DNA from: Modestobacter sp. DSM 44400
Lineage (GTDB): Bacteria > Actinomycetota > Actinomycetes > Mycobacteriales > Geodermatophilaceae
DNA: 48,450 bases
Direction: 5' to 3'
NCBI RefSeq assembly: GCF_900107175.1
Contig: NZ_FNOZ01000032.1
Location: 1-48,450, forward strand
This document shows positions 26,001 to 32,530 of this stretch, piece by piece. The position numbers and the translations under genes were made by a program. Under the pieces are notes generated by a model. The model was not told the DNA's origin. It saw only the letters and a program-made list of their open reading frames with translations, and did no database searches. How positions within the stretch are numbered: position 1 is the first letter of the stretch; every line of letters begins with the position of its first letter.

Positions 26001-26466
26001 AGACCGGGCCGTCGATGGCCTCGGCCGCGGCGACCAGCGCGTCGACGTCCTCGCTCGGCTCGGTGGAGGTGAGCACCGGCAGCCCGGCGTCCCGCGCCGC
26101 GGCGATCGCCCGCGCCTTGTTGCCGGTCAGCTCCAGGACGGCGGCCGACGGGCCGACGAAGGTGATCCCGGCCTGCACGCACGCCTCGGCGAGCTCGGGG
26201 TTCTCCGACAGGAATCCGTAGCCGGGGTAGACGGCGTCGGCGCCGGCGCGCTGGGCGGCCCGGACGATCTCGCCGACGTCGAGGTAGGTGCGCACCGGGT
26301 GCCCGGGCTCGCCGATCTCGTAGCTCTCGTCGGCCTTGAGCCGGTGCACGGAATTGCGGTCCTCGTGCGGGAAGACCGCCACGGTGCCGGCGCCGAGCTC
26401 GTAGGCGGCCCGAAAGGCACGGATGGCGATCTCGCCGCGGTTGGCGACCAGTACCTTCTCGAACAC
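23092..26466 (-). CDS. pyc: Pyruvate carboxylase
   Basis: The 1124-residue protein is a complete single-chain pyruvate carboxylase, which makes oxaloacetate from pyruvate, bicarbonate and ATP. The biotin carboxylase domain (about 1-450) starts FEKVLVANRGEIAIRAF and has GGGGRGMR and EMNPRIQVEHTVTEE. The carboxyltransferase (about 525-800) has VTDTTFRDAHQSLLATR, EAWGGATYDVALRFL and the metal-binding HLHTHDTPGG. The C-terminal biotinyl domain carries EAMKMEAG with the biotin Lys near 1090. GTG 26466 is chosen because AGGAGAGGA lies just upstream and the family start follows at once. No internal defect seen. It supports anaplerosis and links to the acyl-CoA genes of the window. Confidence 0.97.
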   Translation of the reverse strand: MFEKVLVANRGEIAIRAFRAAYELGAGTVAVFPHEDRNSVHRLKADESYEIGEPGHPVRTYLDVGEIVRAAQRAGADAVYPGYGFLSENPELAEACVQAGITFVGPSAAVLELTGNKARAIAAARDAGLPVLTSTEPSEDVDALVAAAEAIDGPVFVKAVAGGGGRGMRRAEDRAQLRGAIEAAMREAESAFGDATVFLEQAVIDPRHIEVQILADGEGNVIHLYERDCSVQRRHQKVIELAPAPNLDPALRERICADAVAFARAIGYSCAGTVEFLVDRAGRHVFIEMNPRIQVEHTVTEEVTDVDLVSSQLRIAAGETLADLGLTQEAIVLRGAALQCRITTEDPANGFRPDTGRITAYRSPGGAGVRLDGAAALGAEVSAHFDSLLVKLTCRGRTFDIAVARARRAVAEFRIRGVSTNIPFLQAVLDDPDFAAGRVTTSFIEERPELLTARSSADRGTRLLTYLADVTVNHPHGERPHLVDPADKLPAVDLRQPPPPGSRDRLRHLGPERFAADLRAQAALAVTDTTFRDAHQSLLATRVRSKDLLAVAGHVARSTPQLLSIEAWGGATYDVALRFLAEDPWDRLAALREQIPNVCLQMLLRGRNTVGYTPYPEQVTTTFVAEAARTGIDVFRVFDALNDVSQMRPAIDAVRETGTAIAEVALCYTADLSDPAERLYDLDYYLRLAEQIVDAGAHVLAIKDMAGLLRPPAAATLVSALRERFDLPVHLHTHDTPGGQLATLMAAWQAGVDAVDGASAALAGTTSQPALSSIVAATDHTERATGLDLRAVNDLEPYWEAVRRVYAPFESGLPAPTGRVYTHEIPGGQLSNLRQQAIALGLGQRFEEVEAMYAAADRLLGRLVKVTPSSKVVGDLALQLVGVGVAVDDFAADPARFDLPDSVVGFLRGELGDPPGGWPEPFRTRALEGRRPAEPPAALSEDDVRGLADAPRPTLNRLLFPGPTKELAAHREAFGDTSVLPSKEFLYGLRQNVEHSVDLEPGVRLLIGVEAIADADERGMRTVMCTLNGQLRPVSVRDRSVSAEVKAAEKADRSDPRQVAAPFAGVVTLSVVEGDTVEAGQQVASIEAMKMEAGITAPQAGTVARVAVDGVAQVEGGDLLVVLG

Positions 26467-26557
26467 GGGGGACGTCCTCTCCTGCACGGGCCGGCTCTGA
26501 GTGGCAGCCCTCATCGAAGGCCGACCGTAGTGGCGTCGCGTTCCGGCGGGGTTGCGT

Positions 26558-26576
26558 CGGTCGCGGTCCGCGACCG
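26558..26576. promoter_or_regulatory. 19-bp perfect palindrome in the pyc/SDR divergent region
   Basis: CGGTCGCGG and CCGCGACCG flank a single central T at 26567, giving a 19-bp perfect inverted repeat. It sits 36 bp before the SDR start and 92 bp upstream of the pyc start, in the 145-bp region between them. The position fits an operator for a dimeric regulator (for example TetR or MarR type). No matching regulator gene is adjacent. Confidence 0.5.
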
Positions 26577-26611
26577 TGCGTGCGGCGCATCTGCGGGGGT
26601 AGCAGGGCGGG

Positions 26612-27547
26612 GTGACAGTTGAGCAGCCGGCGACCACGGCCTCCTCCCCGTCCACCTCGCCGGCGCCCGGCGGCGGCCCGGCCGTGCTGGTGATCGGCGC
26701 ATCCAGCGGCATCGGCCGCGCGACCGCCATCCAGTTCGCCGGGCAGGGCGCCTCGCTGGTGCTGGTGTCGAGGAGCGAGCAGACCCTGGGCGACGCGGCC
26801 GCAGACTGCCTCGCAGCGGGTGCGGCGGCCGTCGAGGTGGTGCCGGCCGACGTCCTGGACCGGGCGGCGCTGCAGGCCGCCGTCGACCGGGCGACCGGCG
26901 TCTTCGGCCGGCTGGACGTTGTCGTCCACGCCGCCACGGTGATGGCCTACGGCCGGCTGGAGGACCTCGACCCCGAGGTGTTCGAGCGGGTGGTCGACAC
27001 CGCGCTGCACGGCACAAACAACGTCGTCCAGGCGGTGGTCCCGGTGTTCCGGCAGCAGCAGCGTGGGTCGCTGATCGTGGTCAGCTCGCTGCTCGCCTCG
27101 ATCACTGCGCCGACCATGGGCGCCTACGTGGCCGCCAAGTGGGGCCAGCTGGGGATGATCCGTACCCTCCAGCAGGAGCTCCGCGAGCTGCCCGACGTGC
27201 ACGTCTCGGCGGTCGCGCCGGGCGGGGTGAACACGCCGATCTACGACCAGGCGGCAACCGTGCTGGGCAACACCGGCCACCCGCCGCCGCCGGTCTACAC
27301 CCCCGAGCGGGTCGCCCGGGCGATCGTCGCCCGGGTCGCCGACCCCCGGCGGCTCACGCAGTCCGGACTCGCCAACCCGCTGATCATCGCCGGGTTCCGG
27401 CTGTTTCCGCCGGTGTTCGACGCGCTGGTCGGGCCGCTGCTCAAGGTGTTCGGGATGGCCCGGGACTCGGCGCCGCCGACCACCGGGAACGTGTTCGCCC
27501 CGGTGCCGGAGAAGGAGGCCACGCGGGGGAAGTACTGGGGCATCTGA
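26612..27547 (+). CDS. SDR family oxidoreductase
   Basis: The 311-residue classical short-chain dehydrogenase has a Thr/Ser/Pro-rich head of about 24 residues. The core has the nucleotide motif VIGASSGIGRA, the structural motif VVHAATVMAYG (NNAG replaced by HAAT), and the catalytic Ser of VVSSLLAS with YVAAK. The C-terminal part contains a hydrophobic segment (LIIAGFRLFPPVFDALVG) that may bind membrane or substrate. GTG 26612 is the start; GGGCGGGG just upstream is a poor ribosome binding site. The substrate is unknown. It is divergent from pyc across a palindrome. Confidence 0.9.
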   Translation: MTVEQPATTASSPSTSPAPGGGPAVLVIGASSGIGRATAIQFAGQGASLVLVSRSEQTLGDAAADCLAAGAAAVEVVPADVLDRAALQAAVDRATGVFGRLDVVVHAATVMAYGRLEDLDPEVFERVVDTALHGTNNVVQAVVPVFRQQQRGSLIVVSSLLASITAPTMGAYVAAKWGQLGMIRTLQQELRELPDVHVSAVAPGGVNTPIYDQAATVLGNTGHPPPPVYTPERVARAIVARVADPRRLTQSGLANPLIIAGFRLFPPVFDALVGPLLKVFGMARDSAPPTTGNVFAPVPEKEATRGKYWGI

Positions 27548-27593
27548 GTCCGCGATCGGCGTCCCGCCCACCGCGTGCGGCAGGCTGCGCAGT

Positions 27594-28277
27594 GTGGCGA
27601 GGGCCATTCACGCTGTTCTGGACCGGCTCCGTGAGGATGCACTTGACGAGCGGGACAAGGGCAGCGAGTTCGAGCAGCTGATCCGGGCATACCTCACCAC
27701 TGACCCGGAGTGGACCACCCACCACCAGTTCACCCGGCGGATCGTGTTCGACACCGCCGCCGGGTGGTCGGCCAACGCCGAGGAGACGCTGGCCGGCGGG
27801 GTCGCGCAGCGGGTCGACATCGGCTACCTCGCCGACGCGGCCATCGACTGGTCGCAGTTCTCCTGGACGACGCCGGAGATCGTCGTCCCGACGGGCAAGA
27901 AGGCACTGCGCCCACACCAGCAGCACGCGCTGGACGACGTCCGCACCGGGCTCGCCGAGCACGACCGCGGCCAACTGGTGATGGCGTGCGGCACCGGCAC
28001 AACCTTCACGAGCCCGCGGATCGCCGGGGACCTGATCGGCGCCGGCGGCACCGTGCTGTTCCTGGTGCCGAGCATCCAACTGCTGTCGCAGAGCCTGCGC
28101 GAGTGGATGGCCAACGCCGAGGTCGACATCCGAGCCTTGGCGGTGTGCTCCGACACGCCTTCCAGTCCATGTATGCAGAATGTATGCAATACCGCATGGC
28201 ACAGGGTGACACCACCGTCCGGGTATCCCGCGAGACACGTGACGAGGTCCGCCGGCTGGCCGCCGAGCGCGGTGTGA
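27594..28277 (+). pseudogene. Decayed Mrr-like nuclease/DEAD-helicase (defence-type) gene fragment
   Basis: The 227-codon frame has pieces of the long actinobacterial helicases with an N-terminal Mrr-like nuclease domain (type ISP-like restriction or related defence proteins). The N-terminus MARAIHAVLDRLREDALDER and EFEQLIRAYLTTDPEW is normal. The nuclease core that should follow is missing; text resumes at TRRIVFDTAAGWSANAEET and IDWSQFSWTTPEIV. RPHQQHALDDV leads to the helicase P-loop, which reads ACGTGTTFTS: the Walker A Lys is Thr. The frame ends soon after RALAVCSDT, replaced by unrelated codons that overlap the toxin-antitoxin module. Full-length relatives exceed 1500 residues. It is a clear pseudogene. 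Confidence 0.75.
28169..28190 (+). promoter_or_regulatory. Direct repeats upstream of the antitoxin start (putative operator)
   Basis: GTATGCA occurs at 28171-28177 and again at 28182-28188, 11 bp apart, about one helical turn. The site lies just before ATG 28196 and is AT-richer than its surroundings. Antitoxins of this type usually repress their own operon from such sites. Upstream in-frame ATGs at 28169 and 28184 also lie in this block. Confidence 0.45.
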
Positions 28278-28432
28278 GCGCTGACCAGGTGCTGGCCGAC
28301 GCCCTTCGACTCACCCGCTGGGAGGCGCTCCGTCGCAAAGCGGAGCTGGAGATCGCCGCGGCCGCGGCCGATCCAGCCGATCGCGCCGCGCTGGCTGCCG
28401 CCGTTCGAGAGCTGACCGGCGCCGAGGAGTGA
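28196..28432 (+). CDS. Ribbon-helix-helix type antitoxin (MazE-like)
   Basis: The 78-residue protein starts with a short beta strand TTVRVSRETRDEVRRLAAE, typical of a ribbon-helix-helix DNA-binding dimer. A helical Ala/Glu-rich C-terminal half follows, suited to wrapping around a toxin. It overlaps the toxin start by GTGA (28429-28432). ATG 28196 is favoured; in-frame ATGs at 28184 and 28169 could extend it by 4 or 9 residues. It should neutralise the MazF-like toxin and autoregulate. Confidence 0.78.
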   Translation: MAQGDTTVRVSRETRDEVRRLAAERGVSADQVLADALRLTRWEALRRKAELEIAAAAADPADRAALAAAVRELTGAEE

Positions 28433-28764
28433 GGGGCGCCGTCCACCGACTCCGCGCCGACCGGCAGGCCCGGGGCCAGGAGCAGACCGGGCCGCGCTAC
28501 GCCGTCGTGCTGCAGGCTTCACGGTTCGACCTGCTGTCCCGATGGATCGTTGCGCCAACCAGCACCGGGGTGCGCTCGATGGTCGTCCGACCGGACGTCG
28601 ACTGGGGAGCCGGACCGACGCGCGTGTTGTGCGATGCCCTGACGGCGGTGGACCCGGGCGTGCGCCTCGGCGAACAAGTCGGCCACCTGACCCACGCCGA
28701 GCAGCAGCAGGTCGACCTCGCGCTGGCCCTGCTGCTGAATCTTGCGCCCCCAGCGAGTTTCTGA
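28429..28764 (+). CDS. MazF/PemK-family toxin
   Basis: The 111-residue protein has the CcdB/PemK beta-barrel plan of mRNA endoribonucleases: the N-terminal MRGAVHRLRADRQARGQEQT, then GPRYAVVLQASRF and RWIVAPTSTGVRS, with the final LTHAEQQQVDLALALLLNL helix. The MazF catalytic Arg and Thr/Ser can be placed in RYAVVLQ and APTS, but the GDV motif near the start reads GAV, so activity is uncertain. GTG 28429 overlaps the antitoxin stop. Confidence 0.8.
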   Translation: MRGAVHRLRADRQARGQEQTGPRYAVVLQASRFDLLSRWIVAPTSTGVRSMVVRPDVDWGAGPTRVLCDALTAVDPGVRLGEQVGHLTHAEQQQVDLALALLLNLAPPASF

Positions 28765-28823
28765 GGACAGCGCACGCCCCGATCCGGAGCAGGGTTGTGC
28801 GGAGCCACCGAACCGGAGGGTGG

Positions 28824-29207
28824 TCAGTTCGGGACGACCGTGATCGGGCACGCAGGCCCCGAGGCCCGGGCCAACCTCCGGTCAGCGGTCACCAGGGCGC
28901 AGCCGAAACCCTCGGCCAGGGCCACGTACGTCGCGTCGTATGCGGTGACGTTCTCCCGCAACTGCCAGACCCGCGGGAGCAGCGGGTGGACGGGGTGACG
29001 GGTCAGCCCCAGCGCGATCCACGCGCCCAGGGCCTCGCCGACGACCTCGGCCGTCAGCTGTCCGGTCGCGCTGAGCCGGCGGAAAGCATGCGCCACCTCG
29101 GCGTCCACCAGGTGCGGGGCGTGCACCTGCTGCTCGGCGAGTACCGCTCGCGCCGCTCCGTCGCGGAGCAACGCGGCCACCGCAGCGGAGGCATCGAGCA
29201 CGATCAC
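28824..29207 (-). CDS. VapC-type PIN-domain toxin
   Basis: The 127-residue PIN-domain ribonuclease carries the four conserved acidic residues: Asp 5 in IVLDASAAV, Glu in [10 protein letters not shown], Asp in [10 protein letters not shown] and Asp in LVTADRRL. It should cleave tRNA or rRNA when not bound by its antitoxin. GTG 29207 overlaps the antitoxin stop. The C-terminus ends CPITVVPN. The module is complete and convergent with the MazEF-like module. Confidence 0.9.
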   Translation of the reverse strand: MIVLDASAAVAALLRDGAARAVLAEQQVHAPHLVDAEVAHAFRRLSATGQLTAEVVGEALGAWIALGLTRHPVHPLLPRVWQLRENVTAYDATYVALAEGFGCALVTADRRLARASGPACPITVVPN

Positions 29208-29425
29208 CGGCTCGCGCGACCGTCGTCCACGCTGCCGACGATCGCGTCGAGGACGATTCCGGTGTCCGGTAGCGCAGCCAGCAGCCGCGAGTTGTCGGCG
29301 CGGCGCGTCACCTGGTCGAGCTCACGCACCGCCACCGCACTGACCGACGAACGTTCGGCGGCCGCCAGCCGCTCCAGTCGCTCGAGGACGCTGTCAGGCA
29401 CGTTACGCAGGTAAAGCGTGGGCAT
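29204..29425 (-). CDS. VapB/FitA-like antitoxin
   Basis: The 73-residue protein is a FitA-type ribbon-helix-helix antitoxin: [20 protein letters not shown] for the DNA-binding N-terminus and a toxin-binding tail with [22 protein letters not shown] 29425 is chosen because homology begins there. The start lies 22 bp from the palindrome at 29448-29460, the likely autoregulatory operator. Stop and toxin start overlap (GTGA). Confidence 0.88.
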   Translation of the reverse strand: MPTLYLRNVPDSVLERLERLAAAERSSVSAVAVRELDQVTRRADNSRLLAALPDTGIVLDAIVGSVDDGRASR

Positions 29426-29447
29426 GTTGCCATGCTCCACGGATGCG

Positions 29448-29460
29448 TTGCATTCTGCAA
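29448..29460 (-). promoter_or_regulatory. Perfect inverted repeat upstream of vapB (putative operator)
   Basis: TTGCA (29448-29452) and TGCAA (29456-29460) flank TTC: a 13-bp perfect inverted repeat ending 22 bp upstream of the VapB start. Ribbon-helix-helix antitoxins bind such sites. On the minus strand it contains TGCAGAATG, which also occurs at the MazE-like promoter (28175-28183). Confidence 0.5.
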
Positions 29461-29558
29461 GCTCGGATCCGCCGAGTGTTGGATCCGCCCGGTGGCGATA
29501 CCGACGTGCCCAGAGGCCGCGACAACGGCTCCGGCAGCGTCGGGGATCATGTCCCGCC

Positions 29559-30809
29559 ATGACCTCCTCCTTCACCGCCGAGGTCGAGCAGGCCGCGCGC
29601 CGGCTGGCCGGCGTGGCCGAGCGGACGCCGCTGCAGCGCAACGCCCGCCTCTCCGAGCTGACCGAAGCCGCGGTGTGGGTGAAGCGGGAGGACCTGCAGG
29701 TCGGCCGCTCCTACAAGGTGCGCGGCGCCTACAACACCCTCGCCCAGCTGGACGCCGCGGGCCGGGCGGCCGGCGCGGTCACCGCCAGCGCCGGGAACCA
29801 CGGCCAGGGCGTGGCGTACGCGTGCCGGGTGCTCGGCGTCCGGGGGCGGGTGTTCGTGCCCGGGACGACGCCGCGGCAGAAGCGCCAGCGCATCGCCGCG
29901 CTCGGCGGGGACATGGTCGAGCTCGTCGTCTCCGGCGACACCTACGACGACGCGGCGGCCGCGGCGGCCGCGTGCGCCGCCGCCACCGGCGCGACCCTCG
30001 TGCCCGCGTTCGACGCGCTGTACACCGTCGCCGGCCAGGCCACGGTGGCCGTCGAGCTGCTCGACCAGCTGGGCACCGCCCCGGACGTCGTCGTCCTGCC
30101 GGTCGGCGGCGGTGGGCTGCTGGCCGGCTGCGCGACGTGGCTGCGCGAACACGCCCCCGGCACCCGGCTGGTCGGAGTGGAGCCGGCCGGCGCGGCCAAC
30201 ATGGCCGCGGCGCTGGCCGCCGGCCACCCGGTGGAGCTGGCCCAGATCGACACCTTCGTCGACGGCGCCGCGCTCCGCCGGGCCGGCGACGTCACCTTCC
30301 CGCTGGTGCGGGACGCAGGCTGCGAGCTGGTCACCGTGCCCGAGGGCCAGGTCTGCACCGAGATGCTGGACCTCTACCAGGTCGACGGGGTCATCGCCGA
30401 GCCCGCCGGGGCGCTGGCCGGCGCAGCCCTGACCGGCGGCGCCGTCGTCGTCGAGCCGGGGCAGACGGTCGTCTGCCTGCTGTCCGGGGGCAACAACGAC
30501 GTCAGCCGGTACGCCGAGGTCGTCGAGCGCTCGCTGGTGCACCGCGGGCTCAAGCACTACTTCCTGGTGGAGTTCCCGCAGGAGCCCGGCGCGCTGCGCC
30601 GGTTCCTCGACGAGGTGCTCGGCCCGGACGACGACATCGTGCTGTTCGAGTACGTCAAGCGCGACAACCGGGAGACCGGGGCAGCGCTGACCGGCATCGA
30701 GCTGGGCAGCGTCGCCGGCCTGGCCCCGCTGATGGCCCGGATCGAGGCCGGCCCGCTGAAGATCCAGCACCTGGCGCCCGGGACGACGGCCTACCGCTTC
30801 CTGGTCTGA
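29559..30809 (+). CDS. ilvA: Threonine ammonia-lyase (threonine deaminase)
   Basis: The 416-residue PLP enzyme deaminates L-threonine to 2-oxobutanoate, the first committed step of isoleucine synthesis. The PLP Lys is residue 53 in [11 protein letters not shown]. The cofactor phosphate site is [11 protein letters not shown] and the substrate loop is [13 protein letters not shown]. The C-terminal part (from about 330) has the ACT-like regulatory domain [20 protein letters not shown], so isoleucine inhibition is likely. Length fits the short actinobacterial IlvA. ATG 29559 opens the homology. It stands between toxin-antitoxin genes and unknown genes, with no isoleucine neighbours. Confidence 0.96.
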   Translation: MTSSFTAEVEQAARRLAGVAERTPLQRNARLSELTEAAVWVKREDLQVGRSYKVRGAYNTLAQLDAAGRAAGAVTASAGNHGQGVAYACRVLGVRGRVFVPGTTPRQKRQRIAALGGDMVELVVSGDTYDDAAAAAAACAAATGATLVPAFDALYTVAGQATVAVELLDQLGTAPDVVVLPVGGGGLLAGCATWLREHAPGTRLVGVEPAGAANMAAALAAGHPVELAQIDTFVDGAALRRAGDVTFPLVRDAGCELVTVPEGQVCTEMLDLYQVDGVIAEPAGALAGAALTGGAVVVEPGQTVVCLLSGGNNDVSRYAEVVERSLVHRGLKHYFLVEFPQEPGALRRFLDEVLGPDDDIVLFEYVKRDNRETGAALTGIELGSVAGLAPLMARIEAGPLKIQHLAPGTTAYRFLV

Positions 30810-31110
30810 GCTCGCCCCCCAGGTAACGCCGCCCGAGTGCCCGAACGCCGTCCGACATGCCGACGCCCGCTGCCCCATCGGTGTGACCGAGCGTCGTCAG
30901 GGGCTCATTGCGGCCTGGAGCTGCATGGATGTCGACAAGATGACGGATGGGGAGCGGGTCATCGGCCAATTCATGGGCCGGCGCAACGATTGGGTGACGG
31001 AGCCACACTGATCGCTGTTGACAGCGTCGGACGAGGTCCCGTGGGACCTACTTTTCTGGCACGTCGGCGGCACTTCCCCTGCCGCGACTGACAGCCCCGA
31101 GGAGCCCCAC
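30810..31110. other. Intergenic stretch with no supported gene
   Basis: About 300 bp follow ilvA, less GC-rich than average in the middle. A possible 42-codon frame runs from GTG 30884 to a TGA at 31010-31012 and ends GQFMGRRNDWVTEPH; it may be a gene remnant, but I cannot support it. No tRNA, palindrome or clear promoter was recognised. AGGAG at 31100-31104 serves the next gene. Confidence 0.3.
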
Positions 31111-31356
31111 GTGAATGCGCCCCCAGCACTGGACGATCGGCCGTCCTCCCCCGTCGACCCGCTGACCGCGGACGCGGCGCCGGAGCTGGCTGCACTGCTG
31201 GAGATGTTCACGCGCGAGGAAACTGTGACGGTCGCTCCGTCGGCGCGTCGCGTCCTCCGTACCGCCGGAGCTCGACTGCACGCGTGGACGCAGGAGTGGC
31301 TGCGCCGAGCGACCGCGTGGGGCGCCGGTCCGGAAGGTGCCTGGCGTGCTTGGTGA
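31111..31356 (+). CDS. Small hypothetical protein
   Basis: An 81-residue protein from GTG 31111, with AGGAG at 31100-31104. It is acidic at the N-terminus (DDRPSSPVDPLTADAAPELA) and helical and basic at the C-terminus, with several Trp (WTQEWLRRATAWGAGPEGAW). No membrane segment or known motif. The next gene, 48 bp downstream, encodes a membrane-anchored protein of similarly unknown type; the two could form one unit. I do not recognise it. Confidence 0.5.
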   Translation: MNAPPALDDRPSSPVDPLTADAAPELAALLEMFTREETVTVAPSARRVLRTAGARLHAWTQEWLRRATAWGAGPEGAWRAW

Positions 31357-31404
31357 CCTCGTCCGTCTGCCGTCCGGTCGACCGGCCTCGACGGAGGTGC
31401 ACTG

Positions 31405-32304
31405 ATGCTGTTCTGGCCGACGGTGGCCGTGCTGGGGTTCACTGTCCTGGCCTGCCTGGTCATCGCGCTGGGCACCAGTTCGACCGCGCGCTACGAGTTC
31501 GAACGCAACCTGCTGCAAGCGGCGCGGCAGCAGGTCGTCGTCGCCCCCGGGACCGGACACGCTCCCGCCGGTGGCGGGCCGGTGGGCCCGCCGGCCGATG
31601 ACCACCCGCGCGGAACCACCAGGAGCGGCGGCGCGGCGGCGCAGGAGAGGCCCAACGGGCGGGGTGCGGCCGTCGGCCTGGCCGACCACCCCGCGGGCAA
31701 GCGGGTCGTCGAGCCCGGTCCGGCGGCGGCGTGGTGGCTGGTGGAGGAACTGGGTGAGCAGTCGGGCGAGATCATGAGGGGTCCGTTCCCCGACCGGATC
31801 GATGCCGACTGGGCCGCCCTGTCCGGCGGCCTGTCCGCGGTCACGCGAGCGGTCTACGGCGTGCAGCGCGCCGACGGCGCAGGGCTGGTTCGATGGCAGT
31901 TGCCGCAGGAGCGGGCCTGGCTGAGCGAACTCGGCGACCAGTTGGACCGGCTGGCCGATGACTGGGACACACTTCTGTCCGACGAGGACTCGCTCACCTC
32001 GTTGGTGGTCGAGGTGGCCGCGGCGCTGGTCGAGGCGGGGCTGACCCTGCACGACTGCACCAGAGACGGTCCGGCCGGCGGGGTGTGCCTCACCCCCGAA
32101 GCCGGACATCGCGGGATCGTGGTCAGCTGGCACCGGCACGACCGGATGAGCCTGCAACAGGCGCGCGGCGCTGCGCTGGACGCGGCGGTGCAGCGGACGA
32201 TGAACGCCGCTCTCGCCGACCTGCTGACCCAGCTGGGCTTCGGGATCGTGCCGTTCGGCCCGTCCGGCTGCTCCCTCGTCCCGGTGACCGAGCAGGAGGC
32301 CTGA
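31405..32304 (+). CDS. Membrane-anchored protein of unknown function
   Basis: The 299-residue product has one N-terminal membrane helix (about residues 3-23), a low-complexity Gly/Pro/Arg linker (about 45-100) and a soluble domain to the end with AAWWLVEELGEQSGEIMRGP, YGVQRADGAGLVRW and a C-terminal GIVVSWHRHDRMSLQQARG. Orientation puts the N-terminus outside and the large domain in the cytoplasm or the reverse; it cannot be told. I do not recognise a family. ATG 31405 follows GGAGG (31394-31398). It ends just before the repeat array and faces the truncated transketolase gene. Confidence 0.6.
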   Translation: MLFWPTVAVLGFTVLACLVIALGTSSTARYEFERNLLQAARQQVVVAPGTGHAPAGGGPVGPPADDHPRGTTRSGGAAAQERPNGRGAAVGLADHPAGKRVVEPGPAAAWWLVEELGEQSGEIMRGPFPDRIDADWAALSGGLSAVTRAVYGVQRADGAGLVRWQLPQERAWLSELGDQLDRLADDWDTLLSDEDSLTSLVVEVAAALVEAGLTLHDCTRDGPAGGVCLTPEAGHRGIVVSWHRHDRMSLQQARGAALDAAVQRTMNAALADLLTQLGFGIVPFGPSGCSLVPVTEQEA

Positions 32305-32321
32305 CCGCACGGGTGACCACG

Positions 32322-32530
32322 CGGCCGGCCCTTCAGGGGCCCGCGCCGAGCATGCGAGGCGTGGGGGGAAGGCCCGGCCGGCCTTCAGGGGCCCGCGCCG
32401 AGCATGCGAGGCGTGGGGGGAAGGCCCGGCCGGCCCTTCAGGGGCCCGCGCCGAGCATGCGAGGCGTGGGGGGAAGGCCCGGCCGGCCTTCAGGGGCCCG
32501 CGCCGAGCATGCGAGGCGTGGGGGGAAGGC
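32322..32530. repeat. Four tandem 52/53-bp palindromic repeats
   Basis: Four directly abutting units lie at 32322-32374 (53 bp), 32375-32426 (52), 32427-32479 (53) and 32480-32530 (51). Units 1 and 3 are identical; units 2 and 4 lack one C (GGCC instead of GGCCC). The array is thus two copies of a 105-bp dimer. Each unit is self-complementary: GGCCTTC pairs with GAAGGCC at the ends, and near the centre CGCC-GA-GCATGC-GA-GGCG folds back with tandem G-A mismatches around the palindrome GCATGC. GGCCGGCC joins units. It resembles a REP-type extragenic palindrome array, or a strong terminator zone between convergent genes. I saw no other copy in the window. Confidence 0.9.

Noticed and set aside
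22159-26622. A 1487-codon plus-strand frame opposite pyruvate carboxylase
   Set aside because: Composition is His/Gln/Arg/Gly-rich without any recognised domain; the minus strand carries an intact pyruvate carboxylase.
30884-31012. Possible 42-residue gene downstream of ilvA
   Set aside because: No ribosome binding site and no recognisable homology; mentioned only in the intergenic entry.
32322-32530. CRISPR array or coding tandem repeat at 32.3-32.5 kb
   Set aside because: Units abut with no spacers and are themselves palindromic over 50 bp, unlike CRISPR; the frame passes through because the dimer is 105 bp, but the peptide has no sensible composition.
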